A DNA stretch of 43,305 nucleotides. It comes from an uncultured Christensenella sp. (GTDB lineage: Bacteria > Bacillota > Clostridia > Christensenellales > Borkfalkiaceae). The position numbers and the translations under genes are program-made. The notes beneath the pieces were generated by a model. It was given only the letters and a program-made list of their open reading frames with translations, was not told where the DNA came from and searched no databases. Of this stretch, positions 1-8,832 are shown piece after piece. The stretch is taken from assembly GCA_910576655.1 (NCBI GenBank), contig CAJTJC010000017.1, positions 1 through 43,305 on the forward strand, in the 5' to 3' direction. Every line of letters starts with the position of its first letter. The stretch's first letter is position 1.

Positions 1-103
1 AGCCTTGACAGTTTTTTTGCTTGCTCTTTGTCGGGCGGTAATTCAAAAATATATATACGGAATTACCGCCCGACAAAGAGCAAGCAAAAAAACTGTCAAG
101 GCT
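1..103. repeat. 44-bp perfect inverted repeat, 15-base loop
   Basis: Bases 1-44 are the exact reverse complement of bases 60-103; the spacer 45-59 is AT-rich. The left arm starts at base 1, so the repeat may continue outside the window, or the contig may end in a fold-back. The apparent reading frame crossing both arms is a product of the palindrome and not a gene. Confidence 0.9.
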
Positions 104-427
104 CGTTTATCGCGAGGCAATGACAGTCATAAGCACCGAAAAGACAACCGTCAAGCCGCAAGATTAACTTGCGGCTATTTGCTTGCCGTAAAGCGGGTAA
201 TCCGATAGCGGCAATTCTACTTGACAAAACAATTCCGTGTTATTTACCTGGAATATTACTATGTTCTTATTTGCAATAATCCGCTTCACCAAGCGGTAAC
301 TATCCGAACACTTTTGTTTCAGACAAATCTGTTTGGATAGTTTTTTTTGTAAAACGAAAAGCTACTTAAAATCAAAAGAAAACCTAACGGTGCAAAATTT
401 GCCTGTAAAGATTAATTGTTAAATTTG
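104..427. other. Non-coding stretch with small hairpins
   Basis: No credible gene is present in 1-491. Visible structures are the inverted repeat at 1-103, a perfect 9-bp hairpin at 154-176 (arms AGCCGCAAG / CTTGCGGCT), a small CCGCTT/AAGCGG hairpin at 281-296, and the terminator at 298-348. A TTGACA at 221-226 has no convincing -10 at the right distance. Arg/Lys/Ser-rich translations of 104-208 look spurious. Confidence 0.6.
298..348 (+). terminator. Strong intrinsic terminator without an upstream gene
   Basis: Arms 298-310 and 330-342 (AACTATCCGAACA / TGTTTGGATAGTT) pair with one G-U. An inner TTTGT/ACAAA stem extends the hairpin, and eight T follow from 341. No coding sequence ends upstream, so it would terminate a transcript from outside the window or a small RNA. 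Confidence 0.75.
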
Positions 428-456
428 TTGCAATTTTGGTTTTATAGTGTTAAGAT
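428..456 (+). promoter_or_regulatory. Sigma-A-type promoter for the 492-1505 gene
   Basis: TTGCAA (428-433), a 17-bp spacer and TAAGAT (451-456) place the transcript start near 463, about 30 bases before the ATG at 492. Assignment is by consensus match only. Confidence 0.5.
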
Positions 457-491
457 TGTGAAAGTAAAAACAAACAGAGAGGCTATTGATT

Positions 492-1505
492 ATGAGAATG
501 AAGAAATCTGGACTTATCGCTACTATAATTATTACAGTATTATTTCTTGCGTTGGGCGTTGGAACTATAATTTTAAGAACAACGTCACCGTTGCAAGTCA
601 GTGAGGATTTGGTTTTGACGCAGTCCGGTAATGAGCTGACGATAAGAGGTAAGGTAAAAAACGAAAGCGAAAACGCAATAGAAATTTCGATGTTTTATTT
701 TACGGTGACCAGCAGCGTAGGTACTTACGAGGAATATTTTAATCCGGAAGTTACTTTGCAACCCGGCGAAGAATACGTTATTAATTTAACCGACAATTCT
801 TTTTACGGTACCGCGAGAAGGATGACGGAGTTTTCGGCAGTTATCGACGGTACGAGGCAAACGGTATATGAATCGGGCGTCTCTTCGATAGTATTGTCGG
901 GGATTATGTTCGTGTTTGCGGGTGCATTTGCAATAATATCGGTAATTTCGATAATCGCTTTAATTAAGCTGAAAAAGCGCTACGACGAAGCAACTGCAAG
1001 CCTTGCAAATATGGAATGTCACGCAGAGTATTTCGAGGGCGTTTACGGGGGGATTGGTTCTAAAGGAAAGGCAGCGGCGCAAACGGCAGCCTCTGCGTTA
1101 GGCGGAGCAATCTCGGCATTTTTGTTCGGTTTCGGTTCCTATAAGGTTTACGGCGCCAACAGTAATGCGTTTGAATTCGTAATCACTGATGACGGAATGT
1201 ATTTCGGCAAACTTAATAAAGGCAAAGTAGAGCTTGCAAATATGAACTTTGTTGAAAAGTCCGAATTTAAAGATGCAATCATTGCCGTAAAGAAAAAAAT
1301 CGTCATTATTCGTAATGAAAATAAATGTGATTATTACGAGTTGTTCACTAAAAAGAACGGAACTTCCGCAGAACAGCTTGCCGAAAGGCTTAACGGCTTT
1401 AAAACTGCGGCAAACGAAGTTCCAAACATGTTAGGCGAAAGCGCGGTCGCGGGGGGTGGCTCGGTTGAAGAAGCTGCCGTACCGGAAGACCCGTTTGCCG
1501 ATTAA
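492..1505 (+). CDS. Two-TM membrane protein of unknown function
   Basis: I do not recognise this 337-residue protein. The ATG at 492 is chosen because GAGAGG (477-482) lies nine bases upstream; a TTG six bases earlier has no such support. A hydrophobic segment at about 7-29 is followed by a mostly beta-like domain (30-130) and a second hydrophobic segment (132-160). A 180-residue C-terminal part starts basic, then has a Gly/Ala-rich stretch near 190-220 that could be a hairpin re-entering the membrane. This suggests a sensor-like domain outside and a regulatory or scaffold domain inside. The next gene follows after 19 bases, so the two are probably co-transcribed from the promoter at 428, but no functional link can be shown. 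Confidence 0.7.
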   Translation: MRMKKSGLIATIIITVLFLALGVGTIILRTTSPLQVSEDLVLTQSGNELTIRGKVKNESENAIEISMFYFTVTSSVGTYEEYFNPEVTLQPGEEYVINLTDNSFYGTARRMTEFSAVIDGTRQTVYESGVSSIVLSGIMFVFAGAFAIISVISIIALIKLKKRYDEATASLANMECHAEYFEGVYGGIGSKGKAAAQTAASALGGAISAFLFGFGSYKVYGANSNAFEFVITDDGMYFGKLNKGKVELANMNFVEKSEFKDAIIAVKKKIVIIRNENKCDYYELFTKKNGTSAEQLAERLNGFKTAANEVPNMLGESAVAGGGSVEEAAVPEDPFAD

Positions 1506-1524
1506 AAATAATTCGGAGTTAAAA

Positions 1525-3003
1525 TTGTCAATTATAAAGGTTGAAAATCTTACGTTTTCGTATCCGTCAAGCTACGATAATATTTTCGAGAACGTAAATT
1601 TTCAGATAGATACCGACTGGAAGCTCGGTTTTGTGGGTAGAAACGGTAGAGGTAAAACTACGTTTTTAAACCTTTTACTGGGAAAATACGAATATAAAGG
1701 TAAAATAATTTCGTCGGTAAAATTTGAATATTTCCCATACGCAGTATCGGATAAAAGCAATTTGACCGAGGACGTTTTGCGCGAAGTCTGCGCCGACTAC
1801 GAAGAATGGAAGATACTGCGCGAGTTTTCGTACCTCGAAATTACGGCCGACGTTCTGTACAGACCTTTTGAAACGCTTTCCAACGGTGAACAGACGAAGG
1901 CTTTGCTTGCCGCGCTGTTTTTGAACGAGGGGAGGTTTCTTCTTATAGACGAGCCGACAAATCATCTCGATACCCACGCGAGAGAGGTGGTTTCGGCATA
2001 TCTGCAAAAGAAAAAAGGGTTTATTTTGGTTTCGCACGATAGACATTTTATCGACGGTTGCGTTGACCATATTCTTTCTTTGAATAAAGCTGATATAGAG
2101 GTTCAACACTGTAATTTTTCAGCATTTATGGAAAATTTCGAGCGGCAGCAGGAGTTCGAACGACGTCAGAACGACCGTTTGCAGACTGATATCAAACGAT
2201 TGCAGGAAACTGCAAGGCAAACGGCAAAATGGGCGGACGCAGTGGAAGCGACGAAGTACGGAACCCGCAATTCTGGGCTCAGACCGGACAGAGGGTTTAT
2301 CGGGCACAAAGCCGCAAAAATGATGAGTCGTGCTAAATCGGTAGAGGCACGCCGCGAAAAAGAAATAGAAGAAAAGTCAAAGCTTTTGAAAAATACCGAA
2401 GTTACGTCAAGCCTTAAAATTTCACCGCTTGAGTACCGTGTGGAAAGACTTGCCGCTTTTTGCAGTGTTGCACCGCGTTACGGCGAAAAACAGGTTTGTA
2501 ATCCCGTGTCGTTCGAGGTTAAGCGTGGTGAGCGTATTGCGCTTACGGGCAAAAATGGGTGCGGTAAAAGTACGCTTTTGAAGTTGCTTTGCGGACAAAT
2601 AATAGAACATTCGGGCGAGGTGCGCACTGGCTCGGGACTGGTAATATCTTACGTTCCGCAGGACACTTCGTTCTTACGCGGAAGTATAGGCGATTTTGTT
2701 GCAGAAAACGGAATAGACGGAAGTTTATTTATGGCCATTTTGCATAAAATGGGACTCAATAAAGACCAGTTCGAAAAGGACGTATCGGCTTTTTCGGAAG
2801 GTCAGAAGAAAAAAATTCTTATTGCCAAAAGCCTTTGCGAACAGGCGCATCTGTACGTCTGGGACGAGCCGCTCAATTTCATAGATATTTATTCGCGTAT
2901 TCAAATTGAAAATTTGCTTACGGAATTTCGGCCGACTATGATATTCGTCGAACACGATAAGGCGTTTCAGGAAAAAATTGCAACCGAAACAATAATAATA
3001 TGA
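1525..3003 (+). CDS. lsa-like: Lsa-family ABC-F ribosomal protection protein
   Basis: A 492-residue protein with two ABC ATPase domains and no membrane segments, which is the ABC-F layout. The first domain has Walker A GRNGRGKT, signature LSNGEQ and Walker B LLIDEPTNHLD. The second has GKNGCGKS, FSEGQ and the diverged Walker B VWDEPLNFID typical of Lsa/Vga/Msr proteins. Between them lies a charged helical linker (about 200-300), the part that reaches the peptidyl-transferase centre in resistance ABC-Fs. The N-terminus (KVENLTFSY, FQIDTDWKLGF) is very close to Lsa proteins, and the length matches (about 495). The TTG at 1525 is preferred because CGGAG (1514-1518) lies six bases upstream; a frame extension to 1456 runs into the previous gene. 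Expected function: displacing lincosamides, streptogramin A and pleuromutilins from the ribosome. Confidence 0.88.
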   Translation: MSIIKVENLTFSYPSSYDNIFENVNFQIDTDWKLGFVGRNGRGKTTFLNLLLGKYEYKGKIISSVKFEYFPYAVSDKSNLTEDVLREVCADYEEWKILREFSYLEITADVLYRPFETLSNGEQTKALLAALFLNEGRFLLIDEPTNHLDTHAREVVSAYLQKKKGFILVSHDRHFIDGCVDHILSLNKADIEVQHCNFSAFMENFERQQEFERRQNDRLQTDIKRLQETARQTAKWADAVEATKYGTRNSGLRPDRGFIGHKAAKMMSRAKSVEARREKEIEEKSKLLKNTEVTSSLKISPLEYRVERLAAFCSVAPRYGEKQVCNPVSFEVKRGERIALTGKNGCGKSTLLKLLCGQIIEHSGEVRTGSGLVISYVPQDTSFLRGSIGDFVAENGIDGSLFMAILHKMGLNKDQFEKDVSAFSEGQKKKILIAKSLCEQAHLYVWDEPLNFIDIYSRIQIENLLTEFRPTMIFVEHDKAFQEKIATETIII

Positions 3004-3007
3004 ATGC

Positions 3008-3034
3008 CGCCCCTGTTTTTAAGGGGCGGTTTTT
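3008..3034 (+). terminator. Intrinsic terminator after the ABC-F gene
   Basis: A GC-rich stem (CCGCCCCT / AGGGGCGG with a T-rich loop) followed by five T begins four bases after the stop codon. Confidence 0.85.
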
Positions 3035-3051
3035 GTCAATAATAAGGCGAT

Positions 3052-4503
3052 ATGAAAAATTGTTCCGTTTGGAAGGGAAGTATAGAAAATTATCCCGAAC
3101 TTACCGAAGATTTACAGAGAGAAACCCTTGTCGTCGGCGGCGGACTTGCGGGATTTCTTACCGCGTTTGCATTAAGGGAAGAGGGCGCTTCGGTCACTCT
3201 TATTGAGGCGGACAGACTTTTTTCTGGTACTACCGGTAAAACGACGGGTAAAATTTCCTGCAATCAGGAAACGGTATATTACCGCCTGTTTAAAAAGTAC
3301 GGCAGAGCCGTTGCAAAAAAATATTATCTGTCCCAAAAAACGGCGCAGGACGGTTATTTGAAATTAATAGAGAAGTATTCGATAAACTGCAATCTGGCGC
3401 AAGCCGACAGCTATGTTTTTACCGACGGCGACGGCGCGACGTTAAGGGCAAATTATAAGCTTTTAGTCGGGTTCGGCGCAGACTGCGAATGGATTGAAAA
3501 TTTACCGGCAGTCAACGCGACTTATGCGCTAAAAATGAAAGGCGAATATATGTTTGACGTATTAAAGTTTGTATCGGGTTTACCGAGAAATTTTGAAATA
3601 TACGAGAAAACTCGCGCCGTCGAAATAAATTGCGATACGAATACCGTTATTACAGACAAAGCTAAAATAAAGGCGCAGAATATAATTGTCGCAACGCATT
3701 ATCCGATAATCAATACTCACGGCGGATATATTTTTAAGCTAAGGCAGTTGCAGTCGTATCTTGCGGCGTTAAGTACTCGGCTTGTGGACGATATGTACCT
3801 TGATGGGCGAAGCGACGGATTGACGTTGCGCCCTTATTTCGGCGGTACGATTATAGGCGGCGGAGACCATAGAACGGGCAGATGTGCCGCTACCGACAAG
3901 TTCGGTAATTTAAAAGAGCACGCAGAAAAGCTGTTCGGTACTGATAATTTTACGCACGGATGGTGCGCGGAGGACGTAATGACCGCAGACGGAATGCCTA
4001 TGGCGGGCAGGTACTGGAAGAACAGCAGTGGGATTTACGTTATAACAGGATTTAATAAATGGGGAATGACTAACGCGCTTGCGTGCGCGGAATTAATCCG
4101 CGATATGATACTTGGCCACGAAAATGAAAACACGTCTTTGTTCGCACCCGACAGAAAAATAAGCGGGGCTTTTGCCGATTATTTGAAAAATTCTCTCGTA
4201 ACGGCAAAAGACGTTTTAAAAAGTTATTTGGGAATAAATTTTAAAACGCGTAAGAGGATACCTGCGGACAGCGGAAAGGTAGTGCGGTATTGCGGCAAAA
4301 AGCGTGCCGTTTTCAAGGATGCAAACGGTAAGCTTTACGTAATAGGAAGCAGGTGTCCGCACTTGCGCGGCGAGCTGCAATGGAATTCGAACAGTAAATG
4401 CTGGGAATGTCCATGTCACGGTTCGCGTTTCGATATTTACGGAAATATAGTTTCCGAGCCTGCGACGAAAGCCTGCAAATGCAATTGCGAAGACGCTGAT
4501 TAA
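3052..4503 (+). CDS. FAD-dependent oxidoreductase with C-terminal Rieske [2Fe-2S] domain (YhfW-like)
   Basis: This 483-residue protein begins with a dinucleotide-binding fold (VVGGGLAGFLTAFAL, residues about 27-41, then LIEA), followed by a DAO-type FAD oxidoreductase body. The last 85 residues carry Rieske ligands: C-P-H, then C-P-C-H-G-S about 20 residues later, the CxH...CxxH pattern of a [2Fe-2S] cluster with two Cys and two His. The same architecture occurs in Bacillus YhfW, whose substrate is unknown. It is probably a soluble cytoplasmic redox enzyme; no signal peptide or membrane span is seen. The start has only a weak AAGG upstream. It stands between terminators, so it may have its own promoter. 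Confidence 0.85.
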   Translation: MKNCSVWKGSIENYPELTEDLQRETLVVGGGLAGFLTAFALREEGASVTLIEADRLFSGTTGKTTGKISCNQETVYYRLFKKYGRAVAKKYYLSQKTAQDGYLKLIEKYSINCNLAQADSYVFTDGDGATLRANYKLLVGFGADCEWIENLPAVNATYALKMKGEYMFDVLKFVSGLPRNFEIYEKTRAVEINCDTNTVITDKAKIKAQNIIVATHYPIINTHGGYIFKLRQLQSYLAALSTRLVDDMYLDGRSDGLTLRPYFGGTIIGGGDHRTGRCAATDKFGNLKEHAEKLFGTDNFTHGWCAEDVMTADGMPMAGRYWKNSSGIYVITGFNKWGMTNALACAELIRDMILGHENENTSLFAPDRKISGAFADYLKNSLVTAKDVLKSYLGINFKTRKRIPADSGKVVRYCGKKRAVFKDANGKLYVIGSRCPHLRGELQWNSNSKCWECPCHGSRFDIYGNIVSEPATKACKCNCEDAD

Positions 4504-4614
4504 GAAATCCGAGCAGTCAGAATGTCCGACGCTTATAACTGAGTCGGCATAGCTGTTATTTTTCAGCAAAATTTTGTTTTATGCAATCATTTCCATAAGC
4601 TTCATAAAAATTAT

Positions 4615-4643
4615 TTGACAAAAAAATATAATTCAATTAAAAT
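4615..4643 (+). promoter_or_regulatory. marR-exporter promoter
   Basis: TTGACA (4615-4620), exactly 17 bases, TAAAAT (4638-4643). The -10 runs into the palindrome beginning at 4640. Confidence 0.8.
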
Positions 4644-4680
4644 TATTTCGATTTCAAACTATTTGAGGTCGAAATAATTT
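4640..4680. promoter_or_regulatory. Palindromic operator for the MarR repressor
   Basis: AAATTATTTCGA (4640-4651) is matched by its exact reverse complement at 4669-4680. Inside lies a second, imperfect TTTCAAA/TTTGAGG pair. It covers the end of the -10 and the transcript start, as expected for a self-repressing MarR gene. Binding by the adjacent protein is inferred. Confidence 0.7.
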
Positions 4681-4694
4681 TTTTGGGCGTAAAA

Positions 4695-5141
4695 ATGGAA
4701 AACAAAAGACTTTACGGGCTGCTGTCCTGTCTGCATAGGAAGATGAGCAGGGAAAATATTAAGCTTTTTTCTGAATACGGTATCACGCCTGTTCAGATGC
4801 ACGCGATGGTGTTTATTCACTGCCAGACGCGCGACGGTAAAAGCGTATGCCAAAAGGATATCGAAAAGCAGACTAATCTGCGCCCTTCCGCAATTTCGAC
4901 TATGATTACTAATCTTGAAAAAAACGGCTTGATAACGCGTATAGTTTGTGAAAGCGACGCTCGCACTAAAAACGTTTTGCTAACGGAAAAAGGGCTGGAT
5001 GCTTGCTTGAAAAACAAAGAACTTATAGAAAAATGCGACGGCGTGGTGCAGTCCGCGCTGACAGAGGAAGAACAGGAAACGTTTAAAGCTCTTTTGCTTA
5101 AAATTATGGCAGAATCGGAAAAAGAGGTTAAAAATGATTAA
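4695..5141 (+). CDS. MarR-family transcriptional regulator
   Basis: 148 residues with the MarR layout: an N-terminal dimerisation helix, then a winged helix-turn-helix (helices around ITPVQMHAMVFIH and KQTNLRPSAISTMITNLEKNG; wing around CESDARTKNVLLTEKG), and a C-terminal helix. The recognition helix RPSAISTMITNLE resembles the usual PS-VS--I--LE pattern. The ATG at 4695 is used; a TTG four codons earlier is possible, and no strong ribosome site is visible. It overlaps the exporter gene by eight bases and lies downstream of a promoter covered by a large palindrome, so it is most likely a local repressor of itself and the exporter, released by a small-molecule ligand. Confidence 0.9.
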   Translation: MENKRLYGLLSCLHRKMSRENIKLFSEYGITPVQMHAMVFIHCQTRDGKSVCQKDIEKQTNLRPSAISTMITNLEKNGLITRIVCESDARTKNVLLTEKGLDACLKNKELIEKCDGVVQSALTEEEQETFKALLLKIMAESEKEVKND

Positions 5142-6903
5142 AACTTTATTAAAAAGCGTACGCGAATATAGGCGCGCGTCTATTCTTTGTCCGTTCGTAA
5201 TGGTTGGCGAAGCGGTAATGGAAATTATAATTCCTTTTTTAATGACGTTTATCGTAAAGGAACTGGAAGACCTTGCTACGGGTAAAACCCAGGCAGCGGA
5301 CGGCGGGAGGATAGCTCTGTTTGCTTCGCTTATGATTGTTTGCGCCTTTCTTGCGCTGTTGTGCGGCGCTTGGGGCGGAAAGCTTGCGGCGAAAGCGAGC
5401 TGCGGCTTCGCGCACAATTTAAGGGAAGATATGTACAACAATCTGCAAACCTATTCGTTTGCGAATATCGATAATTTTTCGACTGCAAGTCTGATTACCC
5501 GTATTACTACCGACGTGAATAACGTACAGAACGCTTATCAGATGAGTATAAGAATGTTGGTGCGCGCGCCCGTAATGTTTATTACCGCTATCATAATGGG
5601 CGCAATTATCGAGCCCGTTATTGCCGCGGTATTCGGCGGCGCCGCAATATTTCTCGGAATAGTTGTTTCTATATGTATATTTAAGGTTTTGCCGTATTTC
5701 AGAACGATGTTCAGAAAATACGACGATTTGAACGCGGTCGTGCAGGAGGATTTGACGGCTATCCGCGTGGTTAAGTCGTACGTAAGGGAAGACAGGGAAA
5801 TTTCAAAAATGAAACAGGCGAGCGGCGAGGTTTATAAATACTCGGTAAAAGCCGAAAGAATAATGACGGCTATGATGCCTTGCGTCACCATGACAATGTT
5901 TATCGTAAATATAATCATACTGACAATGGGCGCTAATATGACGGTAGGCAATATCGCGGGAAACGTAAGCCCTTCCAAATTGCAAACTTTGATTCAGTAC
6001 TCCGCGCAGATTTTATCGGGAGTAATGATGGTGGCAATGTGTCTGAACTTTATCTCTCTATCAAAGGGAAGCGCGGACAGAATCTGCGAGGTGCTCAACG
6101 AAAAAACTACGCTTCCCAAACCCGAAAATCCCGTGTTCGAGGTTAAGAACGGAGCGGTAGATTTTAACGGCGTAAGCTTTGCGTATATGCAGAAAGCCGA
6201 CGAAAAGGTTTTAACGAATATCGACATACATATTGCCGAGGGGGAAACGGTCGGTATAATAGGCGCGACGGGTTCGGGTAAAACCTCTCTCGTTTCGCTG
6301 ATACCGCGCCTGTACGACGTTTCGGAAGGGAGCGTGACCGTCGGCGGCGTAGACGTTCGCGACTATAATATTGATACACTCAGAAACAACGTGGCAATGG
6401 TATTGCAGAAAAACGTGCTTTTTTCGGGTTCGGTTGCGGAAAATCTGCGCTGGGGCGACGAGAGCGCCACGGAAGAGGATTTGCGCTTTGCCGTTAAGCA
6501 GGCTTGTGCAGAAGAGTTTATCGACGCGTTGCCTGGCGGATTCGATTACGATTTGGGGCAGGGCGGCGTGAATGTTTCCGGCGGGCAGAAGCAGAGGCTG
6601 TGCATTGCCAGAGCTATGCTTAAAAAGCCTAAAATTATAATTTTCGACGACTCGACTTCGGCGGTCGATACCAAGACGGACGCTTCTATCCGCGCCGCGT
6701 TAAGGCGGTACGCGCCGCAGACGACGAAAATAATTATTGCCCAGCGCGTTGCTTCCGTGCAGGACGCAGACAAAATCATCGTGCTTGACGAGGGCGCGGT
6801 GTCCGGCATAGGTACGCATAGCGAGCTTTTGGAAAACAACGCCATTTATCGCGACGTATATTCGTCGCAGGTAAAAAGCGGCCGCGAAAAGGAGGCGGTA
6901 TAA
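5134..6903 (+). CDS. ABC multidrug exporter half-transporter, degenerate ATP site subunit
   Basis: A 589-residue fused exporter subunit: about six membrane helices (1-310), then an ATPase domain. It has Walker A GATGSGKT, signature VSGGQ and Walker B IIIFDDS. The catalytic Glu after Walker B is Asp, and the switch His is Gln (IIIAQRVAS rather than the usual AHR). These two changes mark the non-hydrolysing site of heterodimeric exporters such as BmrC/BmrD. It overlaps marR by eight bases, has AGAGG at 5123-5127, and its stop overlaps the next start (TAATG), so the two subunits should be made in equal amounts. Probably exports drugs or lipids across the cytoplasmic membrane. Confidence 0.92.
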   Translation: MIKTLLKSVREYRRASILCPFVMVGEAVMEIIIPFLMTFIVKELEDLATGKTQAADGGRIALFASLMIVCAFLALLCGAWGGKLAAKASCGFAHNLREDMYNNLQTYSFANIDNFSTASLITRITTDVNNVQNAYQMSIRMLVRAPVMFITAIIMGAIIEPVIAAVFGGAAIFLGIVVSICIFKVLPYFRTMFRKYDDLNAVVQEDLTAIRVVKSYVREDREISKMKQASGEVYKYSVKAERIMTAMMPCVTMTMFIVNIIILTMGANMTVGNIAGNVSPSKLQTLIQYSAQILSGVMMVAMCLNFISLSKGSADRICEVLNEKTTLPKPENPVFEVKNGAVDFNGVSFAYMQKADEKVLTNIDIHIAEGETVGIIGATGSGKTSLVSLIPRLYDVSEGSVTVGGVDVRDYNIDTLRNNVAMVLQKNVLFSGSVAENLRWGDESATEEDLRFAVKQACAEEFIDALPGGFDYDLGQGGVNVSGGQKQRLCIARAMLKKPKIIIFDDSTSAVDTKTDASIRAALRRYAPQTTKIIIAQRVASVQDADKIIVLDEGAVSGIGTHSELLENNAIYRDVYSSQVKSGREKEAV

Positions 6904-8819
6904 TGAACGGTACAAAAAGCAGACGCGCTCAGACGCCGTTAAAAACCTTAGGCAGACTTTTGAAGTATGCTTTTTCGAGAAATAAAGTCGCAACCGCTTT
7001 CATGGTGCTGTTCGTGCTTTTGTCTTCGGTTGCTAGCGTTACGGCGGCTTCGAGAATTTCCGAAATAATTACTAAGCTGTTGGTTTACAGACCCGAAAAT
7101 CATTCCGAGTTTATGCATACGGAAATGCCCTTAATCTATTTGAATATAATCATAATGGGCGGCATTTATTTCGTGGGAGCGGCTTCGTCGTTTGCGTATA
7201 ACATTATCATGATGTATATTGCTCAGGGTACGCTTAAAAAAATGCGTAACGAAATGTTTGAAAAGATGCAGTATCTGCCCCTGAAATATTTTGACGGGCA
7301 CACCCATGGCGATTTAATGAGCCTGTATACCAACGACGTGGACACTATGCGTCAGCTTTTAACGCAGACGATTCCGCAGATTATTTCCTCTGCGATAACT
7401 ATAATAGCGGTGTTTGCGTTTATGGTTACATATAGCGTTACCCTGCTTTTCGTCGTGCTGCTGGTCCTTACGGCGGTAATCCTGTTTACAAAATTTATCG
7501 GCGGGCGTTCTGCAAAAAATTACGTAATCAATCAAAAGGCCCTCGGCGCGTTAAACGGTTATATCGAAGAAATGACGGAAGGGCAGAAGGTTATTAAGGT
7601 TTTCTGTCACGAGCAGAAGGCGCGCGAGGGGTTCAAGACGCTTAACGACAGGCTCAACGAGGCGGGCAGCAAGGCAAATACTTACGCGTTTATTCTCGGA
7701 CCCGTCAATAACAATCTCGGTTATATACAGTACGTTTTGGTCGCGTTCGTAGGCGTTATGATAATGGCCTTCGGCAATGAAATCGGGTTGCTGTCTGTTT
7801 ATTGCAGCGTTCGCAATGCGGAGGAAGCAAACAGGGTAGCGGTCATGGCCGGCATGCTTGTATCGTTTTTAATGTATTCGAGGCAGTTTAATATGCCAGT
7901 TATGCAGGTATCGCAGCAGTTCAATGCCATAGTTATGGCACTTGCCGGTGCCGAGCGTATATTCGATATGGTCGACACCGTACCCGAGGATAAGGGCGGC
8001 GAAATTACCTTATCTTACGGAGAATACGAACGTGATAATTGGGCGTGGAAAAAGCCCGTTCGCATAGGATACGAGTATATCCCTCTTATGGGCGACATTC
8101 GTTTTAATAACGTAGTATTCGGATATACCGACGAAAAAGTAATATTAAAAAATATTTCTCTATATGCAAAGCCCGGGCATAAAATCGCTTTCGTAGGCTC
8201 TACGGGCGCTGGTAAAACCACGATAACCAATCTTATCAACCGCTTTTACGATATTCAGTCGGGGAGCATAACTTACGACGGTATAGATATTAAAAGTATT
8301 AAAAAAGACGATTTGAGAAGAAGTCTGGGAATAGTATTGCAGGATACCCATTTGTTTACAGGCACCGTAATGGACAATATAAGGTACGGTCGGCTTGACG
8401 CTACCGACGAGGAATGTATCGAGGCGGCGCGGCTTGCCAACGCATATTTCTTTATTAAGCATCTTCCCGATGGCTTCGATACGGTGATAAAGGGCGACGG
8501 GTCAAATCTTTCGCAGGGACAGAAACAGCTGCTTGCCATTGCCCGCGCGATGGTTTCTAAGTGTCCGGTTCTTATTCTTGACGAGGCGACTTCGTCAATC
8601 GACACGCGCACGGAAAAACTTATCGAGCAGGGCATGGATAAGCTTATGGAGGGTAGAACGGTATTTATAATCGCTCACCGACTTTCTACCGTAAGAAACA
8701 GTAACGCAATAATGGTGCTGGAACACGGAGAGATAATCGAGCGCGGCGACCACGAGCAGTTAATTTCACAAAAAGGGAAATATTATCAGCTGTACACGGG
8801 AGCATTCGAGCTTGATTAA
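6903..8819 (+). CDS. ABC multidrug exporter half-transporter, catalytic subunit
   Basis: This 638-residue partner of the preceding subunit has six predicted membrane helices, including a long segment around the HSEFMHTEMPLIYLN region. The ATPase domain is canonical: Walker A GSTGAGKT, signature LSQGQ, Walker B VLILDEATSSID with the catalytic Glu, and H-loop IIAHRLST. A charged linker (about 370-400) precedes the ATPase domain. AAGGAGG lies at 6889-6895, seven bases before the ATG. Together with the upstream subunit it forms a BmrCD/LmrCD-like heterodimer with one active and one degenerate site. Transport substrate cannot be read from sequence; MarR control suggests toxic compounds. Confidence 0.93.
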   Translation: MNGTKSRRAQTPLKTLGRLLKYAFSRNKVATAFMVLFVLLSSVASVTAASRISEIITKLLVYRPENHSEFMHTEMPLIYLNIIIMGGIYFVGAASSFAYNIIMMYIAQGTLKKMRNEMFEKMQYLPLKYFDGHTHGDLMSLYTNDVDTMRQLLTQTIPQIISSAITIIAVFAFMVTYSVTLLFVVLLVLTAVILFTKFIGGRSAKNYVINQKALGALNGYIEEMTEGQKVIKVFCHEQKAREGFKTLNDRLNEAGSKANTYAFILGPVNNNLGYIQYVLVAFVGVMIMAFGNEIGLLSVYCSVRNAEEANRVAVMAGMLVSFLMYSRQFNMPVMQVSQQFNAIVMALAGAERIFDMVDTVPEDKGGEITLSYGEYERDNWAWKKPVRIGYEYIPLMGDIRFNNVVFGYTDEKVILKNISLYAKPGHKIAFVGSTGAGKTTITNLINRFYDIQSGSITYDGIDIKSIKKDDLRRSLGIVLQDTHLFTGTVMDNIRYGRLDATDEECIEAARLANAYFFIKHLPDGFDTVIKGDGSNLSQGQKQLLAIARAMVSKCPVLILDEATSSIDTRTEKLIEQGMDKLMEGRTVFIIAHRLSTVRNSNAIMVLEHGEIIERGDHEQLISQKGKYYQLYTGAFELD

Positions 8820-8832
8820 TTTGAATTTATTA

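Noticed and set aside
5..208. 67-codon open frame crossing the inverted repeat
   Set aside because: It runs through both arms of a palindrome, has no ribosome site and encodes Arg/Lys/Ser-rich sequence typical of non-coding DNA.
1456..1524. N-terminal extension of the ABC-F gene
   Set aside because: It overlaps the previous gene, and family N-termini begin at the TTG at 1525, which has a CGGAG at proper spacing.
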